This document shows, one piece after another, positions 44,794 to 54,200 of a stretch of 64,000 nucleotides of DNA; the stretch's first letter is position 1; every line of letters begins with the position of its first letter. The position numbers and the translations under genes are program-made. Under the pieces are notes generated by a model that searched no databases, was not told the DNA's origin, and saw only the letters and a list, made by a program, of their open reading frames with translations. This DNA is from Arthrobacter sp. TMP15 (GTDB lineage Bacteria > Actinomycetota > Actinomycetes > Actinomycetales > Micrococcaceae). The DNA is taken from assembly GCF_039529835.1 (NCBI RefSeq), contig NZ_CP154262.1, positions 2,480,001-2,544,000 of the forward strand, written 5' to 3'.

Positions 44794-45039
44794 ATGGGGA
44801 TTTTTCGAATTGTATACTCTGGAATATTTGCAGCGGCACTCGTGTATGTCTTTTTCCTTGACGCTTCATTGTGGGAGAAGCTTTTTATCCTGGCGCTGAC
44901 TGCGGCTCCGCTTGTGATGCACGAGTTTCAGCTGCGAAAGCGAAAAATTGCGGCTGCTGAACAAGCCGCTCATGCATCCAGTTCGGTACCTGATCAGATC
45001 TTTCATGCCTATCAGGAACGTACGTACAACCATAAGTGA
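44794..45039 (+). CDS. small two-segment membrane protein
   Basis: The 81-residue protein has two predicted membrane segments (about 6-22 and 27-43) followed by a basic, Ala-rich cytoplasmic helix. It is divergent from the SUMF1-like gene. No clear ribosome binding site is present and no family is recognised, so support comes from composition only. Confidence 0.5.
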   Translation: MGIFRIVYSGIFAAALVYVFFLDASLWEKLFILALTAAPLVMHEFQLRKRKIAAAEQAAHASSSVPDQIFHAYQERTYNHK

Positions 45040-45146
45040 AATGTTCCTCGACTTCGAGCTAGTCGCCACGCCCTCTGAGAGAACATGACTCTCAGCCCCA
45101 AAAAACACCGCACATACTCATATTTGCCGCACAACTTTTTGTCGCA

Positions 45147-45806
45147 CTAAGACCACAGTCGCTGCTTATTCCAACTGTCGCCGTCACGGTTGTAGCGCAG
45201 GCGTTGGTGATCCCGGCTCTGATCGCCCTGCCAAAATTCAATGGAGCTTGGCACAATCAGCCATAGTGCCCAGTGCGGAGAAACAATATTGTTATCAGCT
45301 TCTATAGCCGCCTTGGCTCGCTCGATTGCTTCTTCGCGAACGTCCTCATCTGTGAGGACGGAACTCTGGTGACCAGCTAAGACAATCGCTCGGGCTAGCG
45401 GGTGGCGAGCTAGAAAGTCCTTGGCCGACTCGGCCGTGGATGCACGTTGTGCTCTCCCACGGACCCGCACCGCCCGGGCCAGCGTGCTCCAGTAAAACGT
45501 GAGGGCGCAGTTCGGGTTCTGGAGCAGTTGGCGCCCTTTGGCCGATTCGTCGCTTGTTGCAATTTTAAAAACGCAGTCTTCGGTGACGTCTTTGACAATC
45601 AGCACTCGGGCATCCGGAACACCGTCCTGATCGACGGTGGCAAGCGTGGCCGCATGGCCTTCCGGGACCCCTGCATTCAAGGCATGCCGGAACCATGAAG
45701 TGAAGAGTTCATGGGGATCATTGGGCGCCGCGGCTGGATCAAATTTCGGGGCCTGGCCCACAATGGATGGAGCGGATCGAAGCTCATCACGAAGTGTTTT
45801 CATCAT
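45147..45806 (-). CDS. pyridoxamine 5'-phosphate oxidase family protein (PdxH/PhzG-like)
   Basis: The 219-residue protein has the PNPOx split-barrel: GHAATLATVDQDGVPDARVLIVKDV near 70, ALTFYWSTLARAVRVRGRA near 125, and the C-terminal dimerisation motif EFWQGDQSRDHQRLRYNRD near 195 seen in PdxH. FMN-dependent oxidation of pyridoxine/pyridoxamine phosphate or a phenazine-type reaction is plausible. ATG 45806 has GGAG six bases upstream, and the terminator at 45876-45917 would interrupt any longer N-terminus. Confidence 0.88.
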   Translation of the reverse strand: MMKTLRDELRSAPSIVGQAPKFDPAAAPNDPHELFTSWFRHALNAGVPEGHAATLATVDQDGVPDARVLIVKDVTEDCVFKIATSDESAKGRQLLQNPNCALTFYWSTLARAVRVRGRAQRASTAESAKDFLARHPLARAIVLAGHQSSVLTDEDVREEAIERAKAAIEADNNIVSPHWALWLIVPSSIEFWQGDQSRDHQRLRYNRDGDSWNKQRLWS

Positions 45807-45875
45807 TCCATTCTCCACAAATAACTGCATCAGGGAAGCCGTCTGCGTTGCTGACTTGGTGAACATGAGAAAAGA

Positions 45876-45917
45876 AATTGCCCCGGCGTCCAAGCTCACT
45901 TGGACGCCGGGGCAATT
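45876..45917 (-). terminator. strong intrinsic terminator after the SDR gene
   Basis: A perfect 19-bp inverted repeat (AATTGCCCCGGCGTCCAAG and its complement) with a CTCA loop is followed on the minus strand by TTTCTTTTCTC. It ends transcription of the SDR gene and separates it from the PNPOx-like gene. Confidence 0.92.
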
Positions 45918-45931
45918 CGGTGGATCGATTA

Positions 45932-46588
45932 TTAAGACTGCATGTACAGGATCTCTCCTGCCGCTTTTCCACTATGCAGATCCCAGTATGCTTCCGCGAT
46001 CAAATCCGGATCAAAGAAAGTACCTGACGCAACGGCACCCCCGATGGTCACCGTACCCACCTTGAGGCCGTGCTTGGCGAACTCCTCAGCGAGCGTGAAG
46101 GCCAGATTGCGAAGCCCGGCTTTGCTGATGGCGGCGGATGCCCTCGACGCAACGGGATTCAGGGCCAGTAGGCCTCCCGTGAAAAGAATGGAACCCGAAC
46201 CGTGTGCAATCATGGCAGGAGCCACCAGCTGAGCGCAGATCAGCGCCCCGACCACGTTGACCGAAAAATCCTTGGTTAGGTCCATAGGGTCTAGGACGGA
46301 CGGGTTGGCAATCGTGTTGGCACCGGCGTTGTAGACCAAGGCATCCAATGTTCCGTGTTCTGAATGGATGCGGGCAAAAGCCGATTTCAGGCTCTGCTCA
46401 TCGCTCACATCTGCAACGATGCCGTGGGCTTGGATCCCAGCATCTTGAAGTTCTGATACCCGGAGTGCAAGTGATTCAGGGTTTCTGGCCAGCAGGATAA
46501 TTGTAAAGCCGTTGGCCCCAAATTTCCTGGCGACTCCGGCACTAACGCCAGGACCGGCCCCAACTACTGCCACATACTTATTGTTCAT
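45932..46588 (-). CDS. SDR-family oxidoreductase lacking the catalytic Tyr
   Basis: The 218-residue Rossmann protein has VAVVGAGPGVSAGVARKFG at the start, LVYNAGAN near 85 and the SKAGLRNLAF helix near 155. At the position of the catalytic Tyr of the YxxxK motif the sequence is ASAAISKAG, so the lysine is present but tyrosine is replaced by alanine, and the expected Ser is also unclear (ILFTGG). Such divergent SDRs exist, often with unknown activity. ATG 46588 lies eight bases after AGAAAG; GTG 46594 is an alternative. Confidence 0.82.
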   Translation of the reverse strand: MNNKYVAVVGAGPGVSAGVARKFGANGFTIILLARNPESLALRVSELQDAGIQAHGIVADVSDEQSLKSAFARIHSEHGTLDALVYNAGANTIANPSVLDPMDLTKDFSVNVVGALICAQLVAPAMIAHGSGSILFTGGLLALNPVASRASAAISKAGLRNLAFTLAEEFAKHGLKVGTVTIGGAVASGTFFDPDLIAEAYWDLHSGKAAGEILYMQS

Positions 46589-46873
46589 TTCCACTGCTTT
46601 CTATAGACGTGGTTGCGATGACAACAAGTCGGTTGGAAAGGAGCTGGAGAGGCGTTCGAGGCGTGGGCAGGCATTCCATGTCATGCGCGTAAGAGGATTG
46701 AATTTTTAATGTATCACGCGGAAAATTTACCTTTAGAACCGGTGCGGGCATACGCGCCGATGGTTTCCTAGCCGTTGCGGACCGTGGCAAGGTTCAGCGA
46801 TTGTATTCCCTCATCCAGTGTGAGTATTTTCATCCGGCCATTGTTCTCACCGGAGAACGTTTCTTGTTGATGT

Positions 46874-47314
46874 TCAACGGTGAGGAGCGAATTGCGCCCG
46901 CGACAGAATGCCTTCTATGACCCCGGTTTTGGCATCGGCGTAGGCATTCATATCCGAAAAGCCGCGGGACATGAGCTGGCGTTTGGTACGCGCGTACAAC
47001 TCTCGATCTTCGAGGTTATTTCGAAGCCTGTTGCGGAGCATGAGGTAAGCGTTGACATTGGGATGGTCGTTTTCAAGCAGATGGATATGAACGTACAGAG
47101 CCGGCGTTCTGAGCATGCGGTGTCCGGGTTCTCGGACTCGAAGCTCATATCCAGCTTTGAGAAGTGGGACCAGATAATCCTCTTCAGCGGTAATATCTGC
47201 AACCGTCACCAAAATATCGACAAGGGGTTTCGCCGCCAGAGTTGGGACCGACGTCGAACCAATGTGTTCTATGGAAACCGCATGGCTTCCCAACGCAGTC
47301 CTAATCTGGGCCAA
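46874..47314 (-). pseudogene. GrpB/UPF0157 protein gene lacking its 5' end
   Basis: The product shows IEHIGSTSVPTLAAKPLVDI and YVHIHLLENDHPNVNAYLMLRNRLR, hallmarks of the UPF0157 group of nucleotidyltransferase-like proteins. Intact members start with about 25 further residues (a VPYDPxWPxxF segment) that are missing here; a stop lies just upstream in frame and the only start is a TTG without a binding site. The gene is probably truncated and inactive, though a short product cannot be excluded. Confidence 0.7.
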
Positions 47315-47342
47315 GTGGGCCCCTCAAGCGATCCGCCCGCAG

Positions 47343-47594
47343 TCACCAGCGGGTGGGGCTCTGACGGTTAGGCGCGCCCTCGTGGCGCCTCGACAGCGCA
47401 GGATTTCCTTTCACTGCGATGGACCAGGCACCTAGTCCAAACGCGGCGGCGGCTAGAGCGTCGAAGATTACTTTATCCGCCCCCGCTCCGTTAAAGACAT
47501 CGATTATTCCGATGATCACAAAAGCAGCAGCCAATAGGGCTACGCAAAGTGAGAAGATCATGGCCCATCGTGGTAGATTTCGAATTTCCTTCAC
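47343..47594 (-). CDS. small two-segment membrane protein
   Basis: The protein has two membrane segments (about 10-30 and 44-60) and a short Arg-rich tail. AAAAGGAG lies nine bases before GTG 47594; an in-frame TTG at 47603 is an alternative. A 14-base palindrome TTTACT-AA-AGTAAA (47609-47622) overlaps the leader and may be an operator. No family recognised. Confidence 0.6.
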   Translation of the reverse strand: MKEIRNLPRWAMIFSLCVALLAAAFVIIGIIDVFNGAGADKVIFDALAAAAFGLGAWSIAVKGNPALSRRHEGAPNRQSPTRW

Positions 47595-47622
47595 TGCCAA
47601 CAACTCCTTTTACTAAAGTAAA

Positions 47623-48162
47623 TTTGATGGTGATTTAGATCATACCCCTCTTGCTTCTTCTCCTGCAGGGCAAAGAGCTGCGGCAAAAAGCAGCCACGCT
47701 CCGAGATGGCCGGTGATTTCTATGAAGTGACAGCCACCAGCGCTGATTAGCCGGCCATGGTAGAAGCAACACAGCGAAAGTGTGCTGATTTTCCTTGAAT
47801 ACGAGGATCGCAATGAGCTAGCCCCCTGCTAACACCTTTCAGTCCACAAAGGCGTTTGCCCTGGAACTGTACAGCGCAGCGTCCCTTGCAGATGTCAACG
47901 GGACAGCCTATATTTTTTTGATAATTCTAAGTCAGTAGATAGGAGAATAATGTGAAGAAAGTTACCGAACCGAAGAGGTAGAGAGCGCAATTATATTTCC
48001 GAGACCGGCGGCCCAATGCTCATCACACCGCCTATGCTTTGACCAGAACATACAAGGCCGTTTGCAAGCACTGCACAAGGAAGCTCAAGGTCAAGCGTTG
48101 GAAGCCAGCCAGCTGTATCAGCAGGATGTGGTCCGGGGCCACCCCTTACAAGGAATACACTG
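47623..48162. other. 540-base stretch without a convincing gene
   Basis: The stretch has no complete gene. It does contain a very good ribosome binding site (AGGAGAATAAT at 47941-47951) before a GTG that opens a 9-codon peptide ended by TAG at 47979. The same frame then continues to 48197 with a basic, cysteine-containing sequence. It may be a degraded gene or a leader peptide. No tRNA, terminator or insertion sequence end was seen. Confidence 0.4.
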
Positions 48163-48711
48163 ATGAAGGTTTACTCATTTCACGAGGGTGCATTTGATTC
48201 GGTGACGAAATCAATGGAGCCTGTGAACGTCCTCGCAAGTGATGGTTCAATCGCTGGCGTTATCACTCGCGGTAAAATACCTGGTTGTGAGATAGCCGGC
48301 ACTTTTCAGTTCACCCCGGAGACAGGTCCGCATACAAGCATCGGCGTGCGTAGAGCAACGATCAGATCCGCCTTTTCGCGGCTGTTCAGACCGACCTACG
48401 AGGTCATTCATGATGGCGTTGCCGACATATTTGTTGATCGGCTCGGAGAGAATTTTCTTTACTTTGCAGTCAAAGGCCAACTTAACGGTGGGGCAATCAC
48501 CGCTCGAGAGGACTGGGACGGTTCCGTTGTAGTAACTGCGCAACGCAAAGCGCTCGGCCGTTTCCAACCAGGAAGCGTTTTGGCCAGGACTCGAGTGGAG
48601 ATTGCAGAGGCCGTACCGGGTACGGCCGAATTCGGACTCTTAATTTTATTACCGCTCATTCACAGTATTTACAAGGACGAATCCGACGCTGTAGCTTCAT
48701 TGTTCGGATAG
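48163..48711 (+). CDS. conserved-looking protein of unknown function
   Basis: The 182-residue protein is beta-rich in its first 150 residues (alternating strands around YEVIHDGVADIFVDRLGEN, FLYFAVKGQLNG and GSVVVTAQRKALG) and ends with a hydrophobic helix (FGLLILLPLIHSIY). The pattern loosely resembles tubby/LURP-one-type scramblase-like proteins, but this is only a visual similarity. ACAAGGAA precedes the ATG. Confidence 0.65.
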   Translation: MKVYSFHEGAFDSVTKSMEPVNVLASDGSIAGVITRGKIPGCEIAGTFQFTPETGPHTSIGVRRATIRSAFSRLFRPTYEVIHDGVADIFVDRLGENFLYFAVKGQLNGGAITAREDWDGSVVVTAQRKALGRFQPGSVLARTRVEIAEAVPGTAEFGLLILLPLIHSIYKDESDAVASLFG

Positions 48712-48818
48712 CAGCACCAGCCGGGTTGCTTGGTTGGTTCAAATCCAACAATGGCACCCTTCTTTGAACAGGCTGCACTAGTCCTGGAAGTCTTTGATTA
48801 TGGCTTCGCCAGAAACGA

Positions 48819-48858
48819 GAAATGACGGCCGCCCCGGATGTGGAGTGGCCGTCATTTC
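48819..48858. terminator. terminator-like hairpin downstream of the DJ-1/PfpI gene
   Basis: The exact 12-bp inverted repeat GAAATGACGGCC/GGCCGTCATTTC with a 16-base loop lies between two convergent genes, with T-rich sequence on the minus side. Confidence 0.7.
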
Positions 48859-48881
48859 ACTGCGCTAGTGTGTGCTCAGAG

Positions 48882-49649
48882 TCAGTGTTCCTCTGCCGCA
48901 GCAGCCGCCTTTTTGGCGTCTTTCTCCGCACGCAAAGCATCTGCTTCATGCTGCTCTTCTGCCTTTTCCTGATGGATGACTTCAGCCAAGAGCTTCTCCA
49001 TCTCCTTGGCAACCCCTGCCGCAGATGCGGGATTTTGGCCGGTAACAAGACGCTCGTCAACTACCACCTTCTCCTCAAAGACATCCGCGAAAACATGAGT
49101 TGCCCCTTGTTCTTCGAGTCTGTCTGCCAAGAAGAAGGGAATGACTTTGTCCTTGCCTGCGGCTACTTCCTCGTCGTTGGTGAAAGCCGCAACATTTCGG
49201 CCGTTGACAAGGTGTATGCCATTAGCCAATTCCACGTTCACTAAGCCAGCAGGCCCATGACAGACAGCACCCACAACACCGCCTGAGTTGTAGATACTAG
49301 CAACTAGCTTTTGAAGGCCTTCACTGTCCGGGAAGTCCCACATGGTGCCGTGGCCACCCACGAGGAAGACGGCGTCATATTGTTCCGGGTCAATGACATC
49401 GACGCGGGCCGTGTTGTACAGGCCAGCTCGCGTTGTCTCGTCCTCTGTGAAAGCAACTTGAATGGGGTCTTCCACGTCAACGCCGTCGTGCGGGGGTTGA
49501 CCACCTTTAATGGATGCGAAGTCAACGAAATGTCCGGAGTCTTTGAAGACTTTCCAGGGATGTGCAGCTTCGCCTACGTTGTAGCCGGTCTTTTCTCCGG
49601 TGTCACCGATCTCGGAAACGCTGGTCAGTACCATGAGGATTTTCTTCAT
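48882..49649 (-). CDS. DJ-1/PfpI (type 1 glutamine amidotransferase-like) protein
   Basis: The 255-residue protein begins MKKILMVLTSV, carries DAVFLVGGHGTMWDFP near 95 and the nucleophile elbow VGAVCHGPAGL near 130, with Cys and His as in Hsp31/HchA-type proteins that act on glyoxals or as chaperones. The last 35 residues form an unusual Lys/Glu/Ala-rich charged tail. AGGAG precedes the ATG at 49649. Confidence 0.88.
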   Translation of the reverse strand: MKKILMVLTSVSEIGDTGEKTGYNVGEAAHPWKVFKDSGHFVDFASIKGGQPPHDGVDVEDPIQVAFTEDETTRAGLYNTARVDVIDPEQYDAVFLVGGHGTMWDFPDSEGLQKLVASIYNSGGVVGAVCHGPAGLVNVELANGIHLVNGRNVAAFTNDEEVAAGKDKVIPFFLADRLEEQGATHVFADVFEEKVVVDERLVTGQNPASAAGVAKEMEKLLAEVIHQEKAEEQHEADALRAEKDAKKAAAAAEEH

Positions 49650-49831
49650 GAGGTGCTCCTTTCGTCCATTTCCCACCCTAGACGAATCGCAGACATCATG
49701 ACCAGTCCGGGTCAGAAACTCCCAGCGTGTACACAGATTCAGTGGGATGACCAGCGAACCACACCACCGTACATCGCCAAAGATGGATGTCTATCACAAG
49801 ATGGCGAACAAACGGTTCCAAGGCTTGGGAA

Positions 49832-51100
49832 CTACTCCGCGCGGGTCAGCTGCTTTCGCAATACCACTGAAGCTACAATGCCGAGCACGAATAACGTTGA
49901 TGCTGCTGCAATCGGGACAAGGAACGCGGCATCGTAGCCAACACTTTGCGCCAGCGAACCCGAAAGTGCCGAACCCAATGCCGTGCCCGCCACAATGCCA
50001 CTAGCTAAGGCTGTCATGACGGTGCCCATCCACTGCGGCGGGGCTACAACACTGCCAACGCTGAAGATTGTCACCATGGTGGGGCCTACGGGCAAACCCA
50101 CCAGCAGCAGCACCCAAGCCATCTGGCCTAACGACTCCGGCGCCAAGAAAAACACAGTCCCGCCTGCCATGAAGCCAGATGCCAGCACCCACCGCCACGC
50201 ATAGCTGAACTTCACTGGCCAATAGGCCACTGACAGGGCCGTCAGCGCCGAGCTGGCACCCATGATCGCGTACATCAGCCCGGCCTGGTCAACAGAACCA
50301 TAGACACCTGTAAAAGCTGCCAGCGCTGTTTGCGAAGAACCAAAGAACGTCCCCATGCACAGCATCGCAGCCACCGGCACTGCCACGAGGAACCAGTTGG
50401 GCCTTTCCTCGCTCACGTAGCCTGCATTGCCCACCGTGCTGCTTGCAGCTGGGCGTGCACTGACGTAATCCGCGGTTGGGTGGAGAGCGAAAAGTGTTAC
50501 AAGTGACACTGTCATGACAGCAGCGAGAACAAGCGGCAGCCAAGGCGCCACAAGTGACGCCAGCAGACCCACAAGGGCCGGGCCCAAGACAAATGTCACT
50601 TCATCGGCTGTTCCTTCAAGGGACAAGGCCGTGTCAACCATGGGTCCGCGCTGACTCGCAGGGAGTTTCTTACTCAACGCCATCCAGCGCACACGGGACA
50701 GTGGGCCCACCTGGGGCGAGGTTCCCCCAGCCGCCAGAGCCGTTAGGAGCACCACCACTGTTGCGCCGTCAGTGAGCTGGGCACCGCTGTCAGGCAAGAG
50801 CAAATAGGCCAGCACAACGACGGCCGTCACCAAAATGAAATTCACCACAGCAGCAACCAGCAGCACCCCCCGCTGTCCCAGCCGGTCTGCCAGGTAGCCC
50901 ACAACTGGCGCCCCCGCGGCTGCACCCAAACCAATGCACCCCGCCGCGAACCCTCCGATCGCGTACGAGTCGCTGACATGGGTGACCATTGTCAGCACAC
51001 CGATTGTCAGCATCGCTAGAGGAACACGGGCAAAGAGTCCCAAGGGAATATAACTTTTTCCGGCCAATCTGGGCAGCACGGAGTAGCGGCCACCCTTCAC
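49832..51100 (-). CDS. MFS transporter
   Basis: The 422-residue protein has about 12 membrane segments and an MFS loop YLADRLGQRGVLL near residue 70; a long central loop (about 210-235) separates the two halves. It resembles actinobacterial drug or metabolite exporters of unknown substrate. The GTG at 51100 has no visible ribosome binding site and a stop lies 17 codons upstream, so the exact start is uncertain. Confidence 0.85.
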   Translation of the reverse strand: MKGGRYSVLPRLAGKSYIPLGLFARVPLAMLTIGVLTMVTHVSDSYAIGGFAAGCIGLGAAAGAPVVGYLADRLGQRGVLLVAAVVNFILVTAVVVLAYLLLPDSGAQLTDGATVVVLLTALAAGGTSPQVGPLSRVRWMALSKKLPASQRGPMVDTALSLEGTADEVTFVLGPALVGLLASLVAPWLPLVLAAVMTVSLVTLFALHPTADYVSARPAASSTVGNAGYVSEERPNWFLVAVPVAAMLCMGTFFGSSQTALAAFTGVYGSVDQAGLMYAIMGASSALTALSVAYWPVKFSYAWRWVLASGFMAGGTVFFLAPESLGQMAWVLLLVGLPVGPTMVTIFSVGSVVAPPQWMGTVMTALASGIVAGTALGSALSGSLAQSVGYDAAFLVPIAAASTLFVLGIVASVVLRKQLTRAE

Positions 51101-51230
51101 AGCAGTGGCAGCGGGCGCGGGAGCGTTGGGGGAAGACGAGGAACTCAGCTACTTTCGAATCTTTTTGCCTTGGACTCTGCCGGTATCAACCACCGGTTCA
51201 TTTGATCCACAGACCGCCCAAGTCTACCCT

Positions 51231-51274
51231 TTTAGGGAGCCGCTGCGCCCGCTTTAGGGAGCCGCTGCGCCCGC
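51231..51274. repeat. 22-bp tandem duplication at the end of sbcC
   Basis: The 22-base unit TTTAGGGAGCCGCTGCGCCC plus GC occurs twice without a gap (51231-51252 and 51253-51274). The second copy holds the last codons and stop of sbcC; the first repeats them just downstream. Confidence 0.9.
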
Positions 51275-54200
51275 CATTCTCAGCTCTAAGGTGGAGCCAT
51301 GACGGCCTTTGTTCACGTGCAGGTGCAGGGGGATCCGCTGCTTCATCTGCTCTACATGGCTGACGAGCCCAACCATCCGTCCGCCGTCGCGCAGAGACTC
51401 AAGGGCTTCCATCACTTGCTCAAGGGAGTCCTCATCGAGACTGCCAAAACCTTCATCGACGAAGAGTGTCTCAATATCTAGGCCGCCGGATTCGTACTGG
51501 ACCACATCAGAGAGGCCCAATGCCAGAGCCAAGGAAGCCATGAATGACTCCCCACCTGAAAGCGTCGCTGTGTCACGGCTCATCCCCGTCCATTGGTCTA
51601 CGACCTCCAGGCCTAGTCCGGATTTCTTATTGCCTGATTTCGCATCGCTATGCCGCAACGTGTAGCGGGCGTCGCTCATGGTTGCCAAACGCGTCGAGGC
51701 AGCCTCGGCTACCTGCTCCAAGCGTGCAGCCAGAACGTAGCTTGTCAGCGTCATCTTCAAGTTGTTATCCCCCAATCCGCGGACTGTCTCTGAAAGCCCA
51801 GCCAGCATCCGGGCTTTTTCACGAAGTGGAGCAACAACTCTCTCCAGTTCCTGGAATGCGGCTGCTGTGTTCCGGAGCTGTTCCGCGGCCGAAAGTGCCA
51901 GCCCCAGGGCCAGCGCACCCTCGCGTGCCTTCGTTTGAGCATGCCGTGCCCCCTGGGCCAATTCCGCAAGGACCTCTCCGCTTGGCGCACCAATATTAGC
52001 GTCCACTTCAACCTGGGCGGCAATGATCTCAGGCATAGCCAGTCTGTCAGCGTTCACCGCCACAGCTCTGGCATGGCCCTTGATGTCCTTATCCAGGGCC
52101 GCCGCAGCGGCCGGAGTGAGCAGCGCTGCCTGGACCGCTTCGACGTCGTCAAACGCTGAGTCTGCGAGCGCTTGTTCCAGCGCATCCGCGGCATCCTCCT
52201 TGGCAGCCTCGGCTGTGGCCCGGTTGCGCACGGCGCCAAGGAGCTCCTGTCCTGGAATTTGAGCCTGCACCAACGCAGTACGGCGTTTCAACAGCGATTC
52301 GTATCCGTCACGAACGACGGCCAGGTGTTCTTGCAAAAGCGCTATTTCTTCGCCCACCGCAGCAGTGCCAGCTCCCAACGATGCAGCCTGTCCGGTTGCT
52401 GCCAGCATTTCCGTTTGAGCCTGATCTATGCGGATTTGGAGTCCTACGGCTTCTGAACTCAAGGCTGCCAGTTCCGACGCTGCCTCGGTGGCTTGGCCAT
52501 GCGCAAGCGTGGCCCGCTGCACTCTGTCCTTCGTTTCTTGCAGATCACTCTCACCTCCACGTTCGGCAAGGACAACAAGACGGTTTTTGGCCTCTGCGAG
52601 CTGTGTGCCAGCCGTGACGGCAAGCCCTTCAGCCGCCTCGAAAGCACTCTTGGCGACCTTTTCAGCCCTTACCAGATCAGCGCCGGATCCGGCAAGTGGT
52701 GAGGGAGCAGGGTGGACTTTGCTGCCGCATACTTGGCATGGTTCACCATCGACGAGGTTGGCAGCCAGTTCTCCGGCGACGTGGTTGAGCCTGTCGTTGA
52801 ATGCCCCCAGCCAGCGTTCCTTTGCACTCAGGGCCACTTCACGAGCGTTAGCTTCAGCCACGGCGAGCTCGGATACCTTGTGATTCTGGCGCTGGTGCTC
52901 TTCAATGGCTACAACAAGCACTTGTGCTTGCGCGGCGTCTTGGCTCGAATGCTCCATGGTTTGGGCCACCGGGCGCAACTTCTCCTGAGATTGAAGTACC
53001 TGACTCAAGCGTTTTTTGGCGGCGGAGGCAGAGCTAGCTTGCTCGTCCTGGTGTGTAAGTGCCGCAGCCAGCGCTTTTTCGCCTTTGATAAGATCTGCAG
53101 TTTTCTGTAGTAGCCGGGCTTCATCAGGTAGTGCCCCATCTACGGTTCCAAGCCGTGTGCTCAGCTCACGATCGTATCTTTCTAAGTCGGAGATCTCTGC
53201 CGCGTGCGCCGGTTGACCCAGCAAGGCACCTGCAATGTCATTTCCGTCAAAGATTGCCGTTGCAGCAGCTACTCGTCTCTGCGCTCGCTCACTCTCACTG
53301 CCCGTTCTCTTGGCTGTAGCCAGCACTGCTGCCAAGACCTGTGCTTGATGGTGTTGCTCCTGTTGGTGGCGCCATTGCAGAGCCGTTTGTCCCAGATGTT
53401 CCAGTCTTTCGCGTTCTGCAACCGCTGTGGCAAACGCCTTGTGACGGCTGCTACGACTTTCTGCTTCCGCCACGGCGTTTACCAATGATTCGGACTCAGC
53501 CTCGAATTCCTTTGCACGTTTCATGGCACGGTCAACGCCCAGAGCCAGGCCAACGCGCAGTATCTCAAATAGCTCAGACCCATGCAGCTCGTTAAATTCA
53601 ACACCGCCTGAGGCCTCCGGCTCGTTCGACGTTGTGTTCTTCTCGGCGACCTGGGCAGCGTTGGCGGCCAGAACCGGCGCCGCTTGGCCGCGGGCAAGCT
53701 GCTCGGTGGCCGCCAGCTCACCCAACCCAGCAGCAACGGCCAGTTGAGCGGTCTTTGAATCGGTGGCCAAACGATTCTCTAGGTCTTTGTAAACGTCGGT
53801 GCCAAACAGTTTTTGCAGCAACACCTGCCGTTCCTCCGCGCTGGCACGCAGAAAAGCGGCAAAGTCACCCTGCGCCAACAAAACAACTTTGGTGAACTGC
53901 GCCATGTTCATGCCGAGAAGGTCTTGAATCTCAGCAGCCGATTCGTCATTGCGGGCTGATTTGACCTCCCATCCTGCGGCAGTTTTTTCACGTAACTGGG
54001 TGCTTGCCTGCTCTCGCGTTGTGCCAGTGCCGCGTTTGAGCGGGCGCATCCATTCGGGGCTGCGGCGCACCTCCAGGCGCCGACCACCAGCGCTAAACTC
54101 ACACACAACTTCGGGGACAACGCCCTCGGCTGCATGATGGCTTCGCAACTGGTTCTGGGCTCCTTGCCGTGCACCGGGCACACGGCCATAAAGCGCATAG

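Noticed and set aside
45075-45095. Hairpin CTGAGAG/CTCTCAG between convergent genes
   Set aside because: Stem is short and has no T-run on the plus side; too weak to call a terminator.
46709-46918. Possible small plus-strand gene between SDR and GrpB
   Set aside because: Two short overlapping frames look partly protein-like (e.g. VQRLYSLIQCEYFHPA) but neither gives a complete gene, and the end overlaps GrpB on the other strand.
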